DNA from: Bowmanella sp. JS7-9
GTDB lineage: Bacteria > Pseudomonadota > Gammaproteobacteria > Enterobacterales > Alteromonadaceae
Length of the DNA stretch: 64,000 nt
Direction of reading: 5' to 3'
Assembly: GCF_004329715.1 (NCBI RefSeq)
Contig: NZ_JXSY01000026.1
Coordinates: 50,044 to 114,043 of the forward strand
Within the stretch, counting starts at the first letter, position 1. The number at the start of each line of letters is the position of its first letter. Position numbers and translations under genes: made by a program. The notes below the pieces were generated by a model. The model was not told where the DNA came from and did no database searches. It worked only from the letters and a program-made list of their open reading frames with translations. Positions 19,841 through 28,336 of the stretch are shown here, piece by piece.

Positions 19841-20362
19841 ATGAATGATGCGAAACTGGAAAAACTGCAGATTCTGTCTTTCGTGCTGGATGATGAATTT
19901 TTTGGCACCGAGATCGGTATTATTCAGGAAGTGATTGAATACCGGGAGGTCACCAAAGTCCCCCGCACCCCGGAGTTTATGTTGGGGGTGACTAACCTGC
20001 GTGGCCAGGTCATTCCGGTGATTGACCTGCGTCGCTATTTTAATATTGGCTGTCAGGCCATCAGCGTAGACACCTGCATCATCATTATTGAACTGATGCT
20101 GGATAATGAACGCACTTCCATCGGGGTGCTTGCTGACCGCGTGTGTGAGGTACTGGAGCTTGACGTCGGTGCGATAAAACCACCGCCCAATATTGGTACC
20201 AGCATAGATAATCGTTTTATTTATGGAATTGCCGATCACGACGAGCAGTTGATCGTATTGCTAACTATGAGCAAAATTTTTTCCCATGAAGAGCTGCAAC
20301 AAGCGTTTGAATCCGGAAGCGTAGCGAGTCAACAGCATGAAGTCGCAAGCGAAAGCCAGTGA
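19841..20362 (+). CDS. cheW: Chemotaxis coupling protein CheW
   Basis: 173 aa from ATG 19841 with GGTGGG upstream; a GTG at 19829 is possible. A CheW fold is evident from GTEIGIIQEVIEYREVTKVP, the run starting MLGVTNLRGQVIPVIDLR, and ADRVCEVLELDVGAIKPPP. It bridges receptors to CheA. It overlaps cheR by 26 bases, implying coupled translation. Confidence 0.93.
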   Translation: MNDAKLEKLQILSFVLDDEFFGTEIGIIQEVIEYREVTKVPRTPEFMLGVTNLRGQVIPVIDLRRYFNIGCQAISVDTCIIIIELMLDNERTSIGVLADRVCEVLELDVGAIKPPPNIGTSIDNRFIYGIADHDEQLIVLLTMSKIFSHEELQQAFESGSVASQQHEVASESQ

Positions 20363-21164
20363 TGGAATTTCTGATCGCTACCATCAAAAGGTCGCGGAAT
20401 ATATCAATCAACAAGCAGGTATTCAGTTACCCCGCCAGAAACGCACGTTAATTGAAACGCGACTGCGTAAACGCCAGCGCGAACTGGGCATAGAGACCCT
20501 GCATGATTATATCGATTATGCGCTGGATGCACGCAATGACGAGCAACTGCTGCTGATTGATGCGCTGACCACCAATAAAACCGAGTTTTTCCGCGAGGCC
20601 AATCATTACCCCTTGTTGCTATCGCACTTGCCAGAGGTACGTGGCGAGTTGAAGCTGTGGAGTGCAGGTTGCTCCAGTGGCGAAGAGCCCTACACGCTGG
20701 CGATGTTGTTGCAGGATCACGGGATGCCACATTATTCGATTCTGGCCACCGATATTTCCACCTCAGTGCTGCACATCGCCCAACAGGCCATTTATCTGCA
20801 TGATGACGTTGAACCGGTTCCGCTGGCTATGCGAAAAAAGTACCTGCTACGTGCCAAAGACCCCACTCGCGACGAGATCCGCATTAGCCCAAAAATCCGC
20901 CAGCACGTGCGCTTTGGCTTGTTTAATCTGATCACCGGTAATTTTGCCAGTATGGGACCGTTCCATGTGATTTTTTGCCGTAACGTGATGATTTACTTCA
21001 ACAGCGCGCAACGGGACCAGCTGATCCGGCGCTTTGTCAGTCGTTTAAAACCAGGTGGCTTATTTTTTATCGGCCACTCCGAAAGCCTCGAAGCCCACCG
21101 CTATGGTCTGCATCAGATAGCCCCTACGGTGTACCACTTAAACCAGGGAGGCGCCCATGATTAA
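20337..21164 (+). CDS. cheR: Chemotaxis protein methyltransferase CheR
   Basis: 275 aa. The N-terminal helical domain includes TRLRKRQRELGIETLHDYID and TTNKTEFFRE; the SAM-binding domain has LWSAGCSSGEEPYTLAM and FHVIFCRNVMIYF. It methylates receptor glutamates as counterpart of CheB, with which it overlaps by 8 bases. Confidence 0.95.
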   Translation: MKSQAKASDGISDRYHQKVAEYINQQAGIQLPRQKRTLIETRLRKRQRELGIETLHDYIDYALDARNDEQLLLIDALTTNKTEFFREANHYPLLLSHLPEVRGELKLWSAGCSSGEEPYTLAMLLQDHGMPHYSILATDISTSVLHIAQQAIYLHDDVEPVPLAMRKKYLLRAKDPTRDEIRISPKIRQHVRFGLFNLITGNFASMGPFHVIFCRNVMIYFNSAQRDQLIRRFVSRLKPGGLFFIGHSESLEAHRYGLHQIAPTVYHLNQGGAHD

Positions 21165-22215
21165 AGTCATGCTGGTGGATGATTCCGCATTAGTGCGCAA
21201 TGCGCTGGAAGAGCTATTCAACCGCGCGCCGGATATCGAGGTGGTGGCCTCCGCCCCCGACCCTTTTATCGCGGCAGATAAGCTAAAACGAGTTGTGCCG
21301 GATGTAATCTTATTGGACGTGGAAATGCCCAAAATGGATGGGCTGACGTTTCTGCGCAAACTCATGAACCAGCATCCAATACCTGTGATCATCTGCTCTA
21401 CTCTGGTGGGAGATAACAGCACCACGCATATTCAGGCACTGGAGCTGGGTGCGGTGGATATAATCCAAAAGCCCAAAATCGGTCTGCGCCAGTTTGTAGA
21501 ACAACATCAGCAATACTTTTTTGATGTGGTGCGCGCCGCCGCGCAAAGCCGCTTAAAACCGTTGATTAAGCGAGTGCAGGCCAGAGAAAAGCACAATGCC
21601 GATGTGATTTTACCGTCCGGTGGCCGCCGCGCCATGCACGAAACCACCGAAAAACTGATCATTATCGGCGCCTCCACCGGTGGTACCGAAGCGATAAAAA
21701 CAGTACTGATGGGGATGCCATCTGATTGTCCGGCCATAGCCATCGTACAACATATGCCGGAGGGATTTACTAAATCCTTTGCAGCACGGCTGGATAGTCT
21801 CTGCCAAATCAATGTGCGTGAAGCCACTGACAATATGTCGTTGCTACGCGGCCACGCGGTAATTGCGCCGGGCAATATGCATATGATGATCCGCCGCAGC
21901 GGTGCCCGCTATATGGTGCAGTTGCAGGACGGTCCGCCCGTGTCGAGACACAAGCCCTCGGTCGATGTATTGATGCGTTCTGCCGCCAATTATGTGGGTA
22001 GCAATGCCGTTGGGATCATTCTGACCGGCATGGGTGATGATGGCGCTGCCGGATTACTGGAGATGCGTGAGGCTGGTGCGCATACCATCGGTCAGGATGA
22101 GACCAGTAGTGTGGTATACGGCATGCCGAAAGAAGCCTATAAAAAAGGGGCCGTTGTCCAGCAACTGCCCCTTGAACGCATTTGTGCCGCCGCACTTAAA
22201 GAAGCCGGCTATTGA
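21157..22215 (+). CDS. cheB: Chemotaxis protein-glutamate methylesterase CheB
   Basis: 352 aa. The N-terminal receiver has its Asp in ILLDVEMPKMDG. The C-terminal methylesterase shows the Ser site IGASTGGTEAIK, the His site AIVQHMPEGFTKSF and the Asp site ILTGMGDDGAAG. It demethylates or deamidates receptor glutamates. Its stop overlaps the convergent LysR gene by 7 bases. Confidence 0.95.
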   Translation: MIKVMLVDDSALVRNALEELFNRAPDIEVVASAPDPFIAADKLKRVVPDVILLDVEMPKMDGLTFLRKLMNQHPIPVIICSTLVGDNSTTHIQALELGAVDIIQKPKIGLRQFVEQHQQYFFDVVRAAAQSRLKPLIKRVQAREKHNADVILPSGGRRAMHETTEKLIIIGASTGGTEAIKTVLMGMPSDCPAIAIVQHMPEGFTKSFAARLDSLCQINVREATDNMSLLRGHAVIAPGNMHMMIRRSGARYMVQLQDGPPVSRHKPSVDVLMRSAANYVGSNAVGIILTGMGDDGAAGLLEMREAGAHTIGQDETSSVVYGMPKEAYKKGAVVQQLPLERICAAALKEAGY

Positions 22216-23120
22216 GTCACAAAGTACTCCAGCTCCCGAATAAAGTGTTTCAGCACCGGGTTCATGCGGGTGTTTTTACCATTCATCACATACATAGTGT
22301 GTTTAAAGGTAAATTCACTGCCACCGATAGGCACCAGATCATCTCCAAACGGGTGGGTTTCCACAAACGCATCCGGTAACAAGCCAACATATTCACCCGT
22401 TAAAATCGCCGGTAAACATGACTCGTAAGAGTCGGAGAAGGTTTGAATATTCAAACGACGCTCATCACCGATGTAATTGGCAGGCGACATACCAGTGATG
22501 CCTATGGCCGGGTGCTCTTTTAAATTCACATTATCCGGGATGGCCTCGATACATTTCGCCAGCGCATGACTTTTCGCGCAATAAAGCTGCCCTTCAATAC
22601 TGCATGGCAGTTCATGAAATATTATCGACTCAGGTTTGACCATGTCATAGCACGACACCACCAGGTGACATTCGCCACTCAATGCCGCGTGTTCCACCTC
22701 GTTATACAGACGGGTCTGCACATTGAAGTGAATATCTTCGAACTTATCCATCGCCGATTTAACCGAGCGACTGACCGCTTTGACGACATTCATCGGCAAT
22801 CCCGACATCAGCACAATGGTGATATGGCCGGAATAATCGTCATGTAAGCTTTTCAGGTTAAAGACAAAGTTATCAAACGCATTAAAAATCCGTTTGGTCT
22901 CCTGAAAGACTACCTCACCTTCCTTAGTCATCTGAAACCCGCCCCGGCCACGATGGCACAGCACCAGTTCCAGACGCTCTTCCAATTTTTTGATCGCCGC
23001 ACTGATATTCGGCCGCTGCATGCGTAACACCGGTTCCGCCGCAGTAAAGCCATTACAGGAGGCGACCGCAAAAAAGACCCGCAATAATTTTATATCTGAT
23101 TCTTGTAAGCGGTTTAGCAT
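22209..23120 (-). CDS. LysR family transcriptional regulator
   Basis: 303 aa. LysR HTH at the N-terminus (SDIKLLRVFFAVASCNGFTA, then RPNISAAIKKLEERLEL) and an effector-binding domain with RGRGGFQMTKEGEVVFQE. It sits in antisense orientation between cheB and a REC-domain gene and splits the chemotaxis cluster in two. The target is unknown; a 6-3-6 dyad lies 30 bases upstream of its start. Confidence 0.92.
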   Translation of the reverse strand: MLNRLQESDIKLLRVFFAVASCNGFTAAEPVLRMQRPNISAAIKKLEERLELVLCHRGRGGFQMTKEGEVVFQETKRIFNAFDNFVFNLKSLHDDYSGHITIVLMSGLPMNVVKAVSRSVKSAMDKFEDIHFNVQTRLYNEVEHAALSGECHLVVSCYDMVKPESIIFHELPCSIEGQLYCAKSHALAKCIEAIPDNVNLKEHPAIGITGMSPANYIGDERRLNIQTFSDSYESCLPAILTGEYVGLLPDAFVETHPFGDDLVPIGGSEFTFKHTMYVMNGKNTRMNPVLKHFIRELEYFVTQ

Positions 23121-23149
23121 GTTGAGCCTGTATGTTTAAGGTATGCTTT

Positions 23150-23164
23150 TCTATACTATATAGA
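23150..23164. promoter_or_regulatory. 6-3-6 dyad upstream of LysR gene
   Basis: TCTATA-CTA-TATAGA is a perfect inverted repeat 30 bases before the LysR start and overlaps a plausible -10-like TATACT. It could be an autoregulatory LysR site. A second dyad, GGTCT-GCT-AGACC, lies at 23270-23282, nearer the divergent REC gene. Confidence 0.4.
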
Positions 23165-23315
23165 GCCCCTACCCCTGCGCAACAAATATTTTTCATCGCT
23201 GACAAGACCACGAATTTCCACGCTAAAAAATGATTCTGTCTGCTAAACAATCACTTGCAGTACCTGTCTGGTCTGCTAGACCTAATGGGGTGTATTAAAC
23301 CGCCCAGAGGCATGC

Positions 23316-24443
23316 ATGGATGACTCACGTCCACGTATTTTAATTGTCGACGATTCCACAATTGATATTCAGATTATCCTCAATTGTCTGCAGGATGAGT
23401 ATCAGGTCACGGTTGCCAAAAGTGGTGAGCAGGCGATGAATTTGCTGGCACAAATGCCTGCGCCACCGCAGGTCATCTTACTGGATGTGATGATGCCAGG
23501 GATGTCTGGTTATGAAACCTGCCAACAGATCAAACAACAACAAGATACTGCCGACGTGGACGTGATTTTTATCAGCGCCAATCAGGGTGCCGACGAAATG
23601 TTGCGCGGCTATGAGTCGGGTGGCAGCGATTACCTGTGCAAGCCGGTGATCATCGAAGAAGTACAACAAAAAGTACGCCTCGCGGTTGAGCGCAACAAAC
23701 ACCGCGTGGCGCAAAGCCAACAGGCCAAAGACTATTTACGTACCGCCATGACGGCCATTCACGATCTGGGCGACCAGGGGGTGATTATTCACTTCTTGCG
23801 GGAAAGTTTTGCCTGCCCGTCAATTCAAGATCTGTGCCGCTTGATGCACGATGCCATTGCCTCCATGCAACTTAACGCCAGTGTGCAAATCCGTACGCCC
23901 TGGGAAACCTACCACTACATGGGTGATGAATCGCCCCCGCCGCTGGAAGTAGAACTTTTGAAAAAATTGCGAGACAGCGGACGAATCAATCAGGTAGGGC
24001 GACGCCTGATTATGAATCATGATGCCGTATCGCTGCTGATTAAAAACATGCCGGTGGATGATGAAGATCGTTGCGGACGCATCCGTGACCACTTAGCACT
24101 GCTGCTGGATGGTGCGGTGAGCCGCTTCGAGACATTACTGGTACATACCGAGATTCTGAGCATTTTACAGGACATTCAGGACTCTATGACCACCATGCAT
24201 TACCAGCAAAACAAAAACAAACAGCGCAGTATTGAGATCATGGATGCGCTTACTCAGGATATTCACAAGATTGTGGTCAATGAACACATGACCGAACAAC
24301 AGGAGCAAACGCTGCTCGACACCATTGAACGACACTCTGACGAAATATTCCAGGCCTATGAGGAGGGGTTACAAATGGATGAACAGTTTTCACATATTGT
24401 TAATCACCTGCAACGGGCGATTCGCCCAAAGGGAGGCCAATGA
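23316..24443 (+). CDS. Response regulator with uncharacterised C-terminal region
   Basis: 375 aa with GAGG just upstream. Residues 1-125 form a receiver: VDDS, phospho-Asp in ILLDVMMPGMSG, Lys in LCKPVIIEE. The remaining 250 residues show no known output motif; they include an alpha/beta stretch (about 145-275, GAF-like in pattern only) and a charged helical tail likely to be coiled-coil (NKNKQRSIEIMDALTQD...). No HTH, GGDEF or HD-GYP motif is visible. It overlaps the second cheY by 4 bases, so it belongs to the chemotaxis transcript. Confidence 0.85.
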   Translation: MDDSRPRILIVDDSTIDIQIILNCLQDEYQVTVAKSGEQAMNLLAQMPAPPQVILLDVMMPGMSGYETCQQIKQQQDTADVDVIFISANQGADEMLRGYESGGSDYLCKPVIIEEVQQKVRLAVERNKHRVAQSQQAKDYLRTAMTAIHDLGDQGVIIHFLRESFACPSIQDLCRLMHDAIASMQLNASVQIRTPWETYHYMGDESPPPLEVELLKKLRDSGRINQVGRRLIMNHDAVSLLIKNMPVDDEDRCGRIRDHLALLLDGAVSRFETLLVHTEILSILQDIQDSMTTMHYQQNKNKQRSIEIMDALTQDIHKIVVNEHMTEQQEQTLLDTIERHSDEIFQAYEEGLQMDEQFSHIVNHLQRAIRPKGGQ

Positions 24444-24811
24444 TGCATCAGGGTAAACACATCCTGATTGTGGATGATTCATCCTCTGTGCGGCAAATGG
24501 TCAAAATGACTCTGGCCAGCACCGGTTTGGCAATCACCGAAGCCAGTAATGGTCAGGAGGCGTTAGAACTGCTGGATGGGCATAAATTCCATTTAATTAT
24601 CAGTGACGTGAATATGCCGATAATGGACGGTATCACCCTGTTACAGCAACTGCGCCAACGGGAAGACTATCAGTACACGCCAGTGTTAATGCTCACCACC
24701 GAAACTAATCCAGACTTACAGGCACAGGCACGCGAGTATGGCGTCAAAGCCTGGCTGAATAAGCCCCTGCGCCCGCCGGTTCTGCAAGGCGCCATTAACA
24801 AACTTATCTAA
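24440..24811 (+). CDS. cheY: Second CheY-like response regulator
   Basis: 123 aa (start 24440, or the adjacent ATG 24443). Single receiver domain with IVDDSSSVRQM, IISDVNMPIMDG, MLTTET and WLNKPLRP. It shares long identical stretches with the CheY at 15144, for example HLIISDVNMP.MDG and TPVLMLTTE, so the two are paralogues. GGGAGG lies in the end of the preceding gene as ribosome site. Confidence 0.92.
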   Translation: MMHQGKHILIVDDSSSVRQMVKMTLASTGLAITEASNGQEALELLDGHKFHLIISDVNMPIMDGITLLQQLRQREDYQYTPVLMLTTETNPDLQAQAREYGVKAWLNKPLRPPVLQGAINKLI

Positions 24812-24817
24812 CTGCCG

Positions 24818-25351
24818 ATGCACCATGCCCGCAGTAAAGTGTTTCTGAATGTCGGTGATTTTCATTTTGCCGGGCGACAGACTCATATCCATACCCTGCT
24901 CGGTTCCTGCGTATCGGTCACCGTTTGGCACCCGCAATTATTGGTAGGTGGCATGTGTCACTTTGCCCTGCCCGAACGCTTGTCAGAGCGTCTCTCTGGC
25001 CTTGATGGACGCTATGGGAACGATTGTTTAAAGCTATTCCAGCGCGCTATCAGCAAACGCAAATTATCGCCCGCTGACTTTGAGGCGAAAATTTTTGGTG
25101 GCGGTAATATGCTCAATAAAGAACCGGGCAATTATATTACTGATAGCGAGACGCAAACCATTGGCGACCGCAACGTCGAAGCCGCATTTCAGTTGGTCAT
25201 GCAATTGGGATGTGATCTGCAGGTAGCCCATGTGGGCGAGTTCGGATATCGGCGGATCATCTTTGATATTGCCACCGGCGACGTGTGGGTAAAATTCCGC
25301 GATGCACGTAAATCCGATAAGGATTTAACTATCCTCACTGGCCGCAATTAA
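24818..25351 (+). CDS. cheD: Chemoreceptor glutamine deamidase CheD
   Basis: 177 aa. The catalytic Cys lies in TLLGSCVSVTVWHP, the His in GGMCHFALPE, and the fold continues through KIFGGGNML and EFGYRRIIFDIATGDVWV. CheD deamidates receptor glutamines to glutamates and can bind CheC; no cheC is in the window. It starts 6 bases after cheY and its end overlaps the convergent kinase by 27 bases. Confidence 0.94.
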   Translation: MHHARSKVFLNVGDFHFAGRQTHIHTLLGSCVSVTVWHPQLLVGGMCHFALPERLSERLSGLDGRYGNDCLKLFQRAISKRKLSPADFEAKIFGGGNMLNKEPGNYITDSETQTIGDRNVEAAFQLVMQLGCDLQVAHVGEFGYRRIIFDIATGDVWVKFRDARKSDKDLTILTGRN

Positions 25352-27715
25352 CTGGTTATTCAGTTGAGCCAATAGTTGTCGAGCCTGCTCCACCTCGAAG
25401 TTTTCCAGACAATCGGCCACCTCTGCCAATGCGGCCCGTTGGGGCGCGGAACAGTGCTTCCACAAGGTTTGCCAGTGCTGCATCGCACTGCCCATATTGG
25501 TTAGCAATAACTGATGAATTTGCACAAGTTGCGCGGCCATTCGCTCCGGCTCGACACCTTGTGGCTCAGATGGGTCAATATCTGGCTGCGTGCTTGCGTC
25601 AGCTTGATGCTGACTCACCCACACCGTCAAAGGTTCAAACGCCTGCTGTAACGCGGTTAACGTGGATACTTCCACTGACTTCCCCTGCTTCAGGGTCTGT
25701 TCAATCTGTGCCGCCAACGACGAAATTGTCTGTAGGCCCAGATTCGCTCCTGCGCCTTTAACACTGTGGCTAATATGAATGGCACGTTTGTTATCGCCGT
25801 GCTGTAAGGCCTCGCCAAGCTGTGCAGCAGCGTCGGCAAACTGCTGATGAAACTGCACCAGTAAACGGTTCAGTAACGCCGGGTGCTGACGTAAATGGGT
25901 TGCCGCATCGGATAAGGATAACGAATGCCAGGGTTCGTCATCTGCTTTTGCACTGCTGGCCCCTGCGGGAGAATTGGAAGGCCCCGGTTTAGTCGCGAGC
26001 CGTTTCGATGCCGGCACAAATTGCTCAAGCACCCGATACAGGACAGTGGGTTCGATGGGTTTGGAAACATGATCATCCATGCCGGCATTCAGATGCTTTT
26101 GTCGCTCTTCTTCCAGGGCATGGGCTGTCATCGCAATCACCGGCAGCGCGGCAAATTTACCGCCCATTTGCCGAATCTTTTGGGTGGTGGTCATGCCATC
26201 CATACCGGGCATTTGAATATCCATAAACACCAGGTCAAAATCCCGTTCAGCCAACAGCTCCAGGGCTATCTTCCCTCCCTGTGCACAAGTGACATGACAG
26301 CCCAACTCGGACAATAACGAGTTAGCCACCTGTAAGTTAATATCATTATCATCGACCACCAGCACTCGCACATGCCGCCACGGTAGCACAGTGAGCTTGG
26401 CCCCCTGTGACATCTGTAACCGCTCAGACACCACTTCATCCAGAATACTCTGCAATAATTCACGTACCCTGACTGGTTTTAACAGGTAGCCATCGACCTC
26501 ATCACTTACCAGGTAATGGTTGTCATAGCTCTCCAGGCATAAGATGCGCAAATGAGGGTGTTGCTGACGTAAGCGGCGCAATAACTGCAAGTCGGCATTA
26601 CCCTGCTGACCCACATCATAAATGAGACAAATTTTTGGGGCGTCATGCATAAAGGCCTCGCCCACATCCTGCAGGGAGGTCACGCCGCGTAAAAAAGCCG
26701 GATCCAGAGGCCGAAAAATATGCTCAAACTTTTCGATGTAGCGGCTGTTGGCACTGACCACAATAATACCTGTGGCATGCAGCCGGGCTCCTACCCAACT
26801 GAGCATATTGCCATCCGCCAAAGCACGCAGTTGCACATCAAAATAGAAACAGCTGCCATGATTTAACTCACTGGTCAGATTTAACTGACAGTGCATCGCC
26901 TGCAGAATTTTGGCGCAAATCGCCAGGCCAAGTCCGGTGCCACCAAATTGCCGGGTGACCGAGGTATCCGCCTGATTGAAAGCCTGAAATATTTTCTCTA
27001 CGTTTTCACTGGCAATGCCGCAACCGGTATCTTCCACCGCAATCCGTATCTTGCCGTTATCCAACACCTGCGCGCGCAAAATAATGTGGCCCTGCTGGGT
27101 AAACTTAACCGCATTGGATATCAGATTATTCACTACCTGTTGCAGGCGAAAGCCATCTCCTTTGCAGGCAAAGGGTAAGCGCATATCCAGTTCGGTAATC
27201 ACATCAATGCCTTTGCTTCTGGCCATTGGCGCGAAGCTGTGCGCCACTGATTCCAGCGTCTGGCGCAGATCAAACTCCTGCTCTTCCAGTTCAATGCCGA
27301 CTGACTCGATTTTTGAAAAATCCAGAATATCGTTGATAACGGCTAACAATAACTTGCTCGACCCCAGCGCTGAATTGATCAGCGAGCTGCGTTGCACCGG
27401 ATTTTCGCAACTTTGCAGGGCGTGCAACATGCCCAGCACCCCATTAAGCGGAGTACGGATTTCGTGGCTCATATTGGCGAGAAATTCGCTCTTGGCTTTG
27501 GCGCTGGCCAGCGCCGCATCTCTGGCCTGCACAAGTTCCAGGGTTTGCCGCGCCACTTCCTGCTGTAAATTCTGGCTGAGATTAAGTAACTGCTGATTAC
27601 TGGTAAAAAGCGCCAGACTTTTTTCTTCCAGCAGATTTTCTGCCAGTTGTCTGGCCTGTTTTTCCCTTGCTAAACGCCGTTCCAAACGGCGGATTTTATC
27701 GTCGTCTTCAGTCAT
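25325..27715 (-). CDS. Hybrid histidine kinase (HisKA-HATPase-REC-REC-HPt), probable H-NOX partner
   Basis: 796 aa, no membrane segment. An N-terminal coiled coil (about 1-75) leads to HisKA with phospho-His84 (MSHEIRTPLNG). The HATPase follows (LISNAVKFT, VEDTGCGI, GGTGLGLAI), then a degenerate receiver at about 305-420 (LIYDVGQQ, LLKP, but no acidic pair), a full receiver (VVDDND, FMDIQMPGMDG, SKPIEP), and an HPt domain with the His in ISHSVKGAGANLG. It lies 3 bases after an H-NOX gene, the usual pairing in which NO-bound H-NOX inhibits a soluble kinase. Partner regulators are not adjacent. Confidence 0.9.
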   Translation of the reverse strand: MTEDDDKIRRLERRLAREKQARQLAENLLEEKSLALFTSNQQLLNLSQNLQQEVARQTLELVQARDAALASAKAKSEFLANMSHEIRTPLNGVLGMLHALQSCENPVQRSSLINSALGSSKLLLAVINDILDFSKIESVGIELEEQEFDLRQTLESVAHSFAPMARSKGIDVITELDMRLPFACKGDGFRLQQVVNNLISNAVKFTQQGHIILRAQVLDNGKIRIAVEDTGCGIASENVEKIFQAFNQADTSVTRQFGGTGLGLAICAKILQAMHCQLNLTSELNHGSCFYFDVQLRALADGNMLSWVGARLHATGIIVVSANSRYIEKFEHIFRPLDPAFLRGVTSLQDVGEAFMHDAPKICLIYDVGQQGNADLQLLRRLRQQHPHLRILCLESYDNHYLVSDEVDGYLLKPVRVRELLQSILDEVVSERLQMSQGAKLTVLPWRHVRVLVVDDNDINLQVANSLLSELGCHVTCAQGGKIALELLAERDFDLVFMDIQMPGMDGMTTTQKIRQMGGKFAALPVIAMTAHALEEERQKHLNAGMDDHVSKPIEPTVLYRVLEQFVPASKRLATKPGPSNSPAGASSAKADDEPWHSLSLSDAATHLRQHPALLNRLLVQFHQQFADAAAQLGEALQHGDNKRAIHISHSVKGAGANLGLQTISSLAAQIEQTLKQGKSVEVSTLTALQQAFEPLTVWVSQHQADASTQPDIDPSEPQGVEPERMAAQLVQIHQLLLTNMGSAMQHWQTLWKHCSAPQRAALAEVADCLENFEVEQARQLLAQLNNQLIAASEDS

Positions 27716-27718
27716 AAA

Positions 27719-28261
27719 TCAGAGACGGCGCACCTGAAACGTTTCATGGGCACCGTCATCACAGGCATGTTGCTGACGTTCGATGTGGATGGGGGTTTGG
27801 TAATATTCGGCGCAGGCTTCAATGAGGCCATGAGCCAAATCGCCCAAATGTCGGCTGGAGCGATAATGCATCGTCAGCAGATCTGGCTGTGACTGCTCAA
27901 AACTAAAATGCGGTAATTCCGCATCCGGGTATAGTTTGCGAACCTCTACATGAATATGGTTATCAATTTTTTTGAGTAGATCGAACAGATCCGGCGAGGT
28001 GGTAAAAAACAACGGAAATTTGCTGGCAAACCTTGGCCCCAGGTAACGACCAAAAGTGTGTACTAATTGCGGCACAGGGATCCCGGTTTTTTCCGACAGC
28101 GCACTGACCAGACTAACCAATTCTTCATAGGTATAGGTCGCGACTGTGGTGTATGCACCCCCGGACGGTGGATTCACCTCATCGATGAGATCGTCCACCA
28201 TATCTTCACCCCAGGTCGACTCGACCAGCGACATGAATTCAGTAAATACCAGTCCTTTCAC
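27719..28261 (-). CDS. Heme NO/O2-binding (H-NOX) sensor protein
   Basis: 180 aa, the family length. The proximal heme ligand is His104 (NHIHVEV), followed by the structural Pro117 and the YxSxR heme-propionate motif (Tyr133, Ser135, Arg137). The distal pocket appears to lack the tyrosine of O2-binding homologues, which fits an NO sensor, but this needs a structure alignment. It is followed by the hybrid kinase and is probably cotranscribed. A TGACGTCA palindrome lies in its short upstream region. Confidence 0.93.
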   Translation of the reverse strand: MKGLVFTEFMSLVESTWGEDMVDDLIDEVNPPSGGAYTTVATYTYEELVSLVSALSEKTGIPVPQLVHTFGRYLGPRFASKFPLFFTTSPDLFDLLKKIDNHIHVEVRKLYPDAELPHFSFEQSQPDLLTMHYRSSRHLGDLAHGLIEACAEYYQTPIHIERQQHACDDGAHETFQVRRL

Positions 28262-28336
28262 AGCTTACTCCTCTGATGACGTCAGACTGAGTATAGACAG
28301 CGTACTATTAGCGCAAATAAATTTATTGAAGAATTA

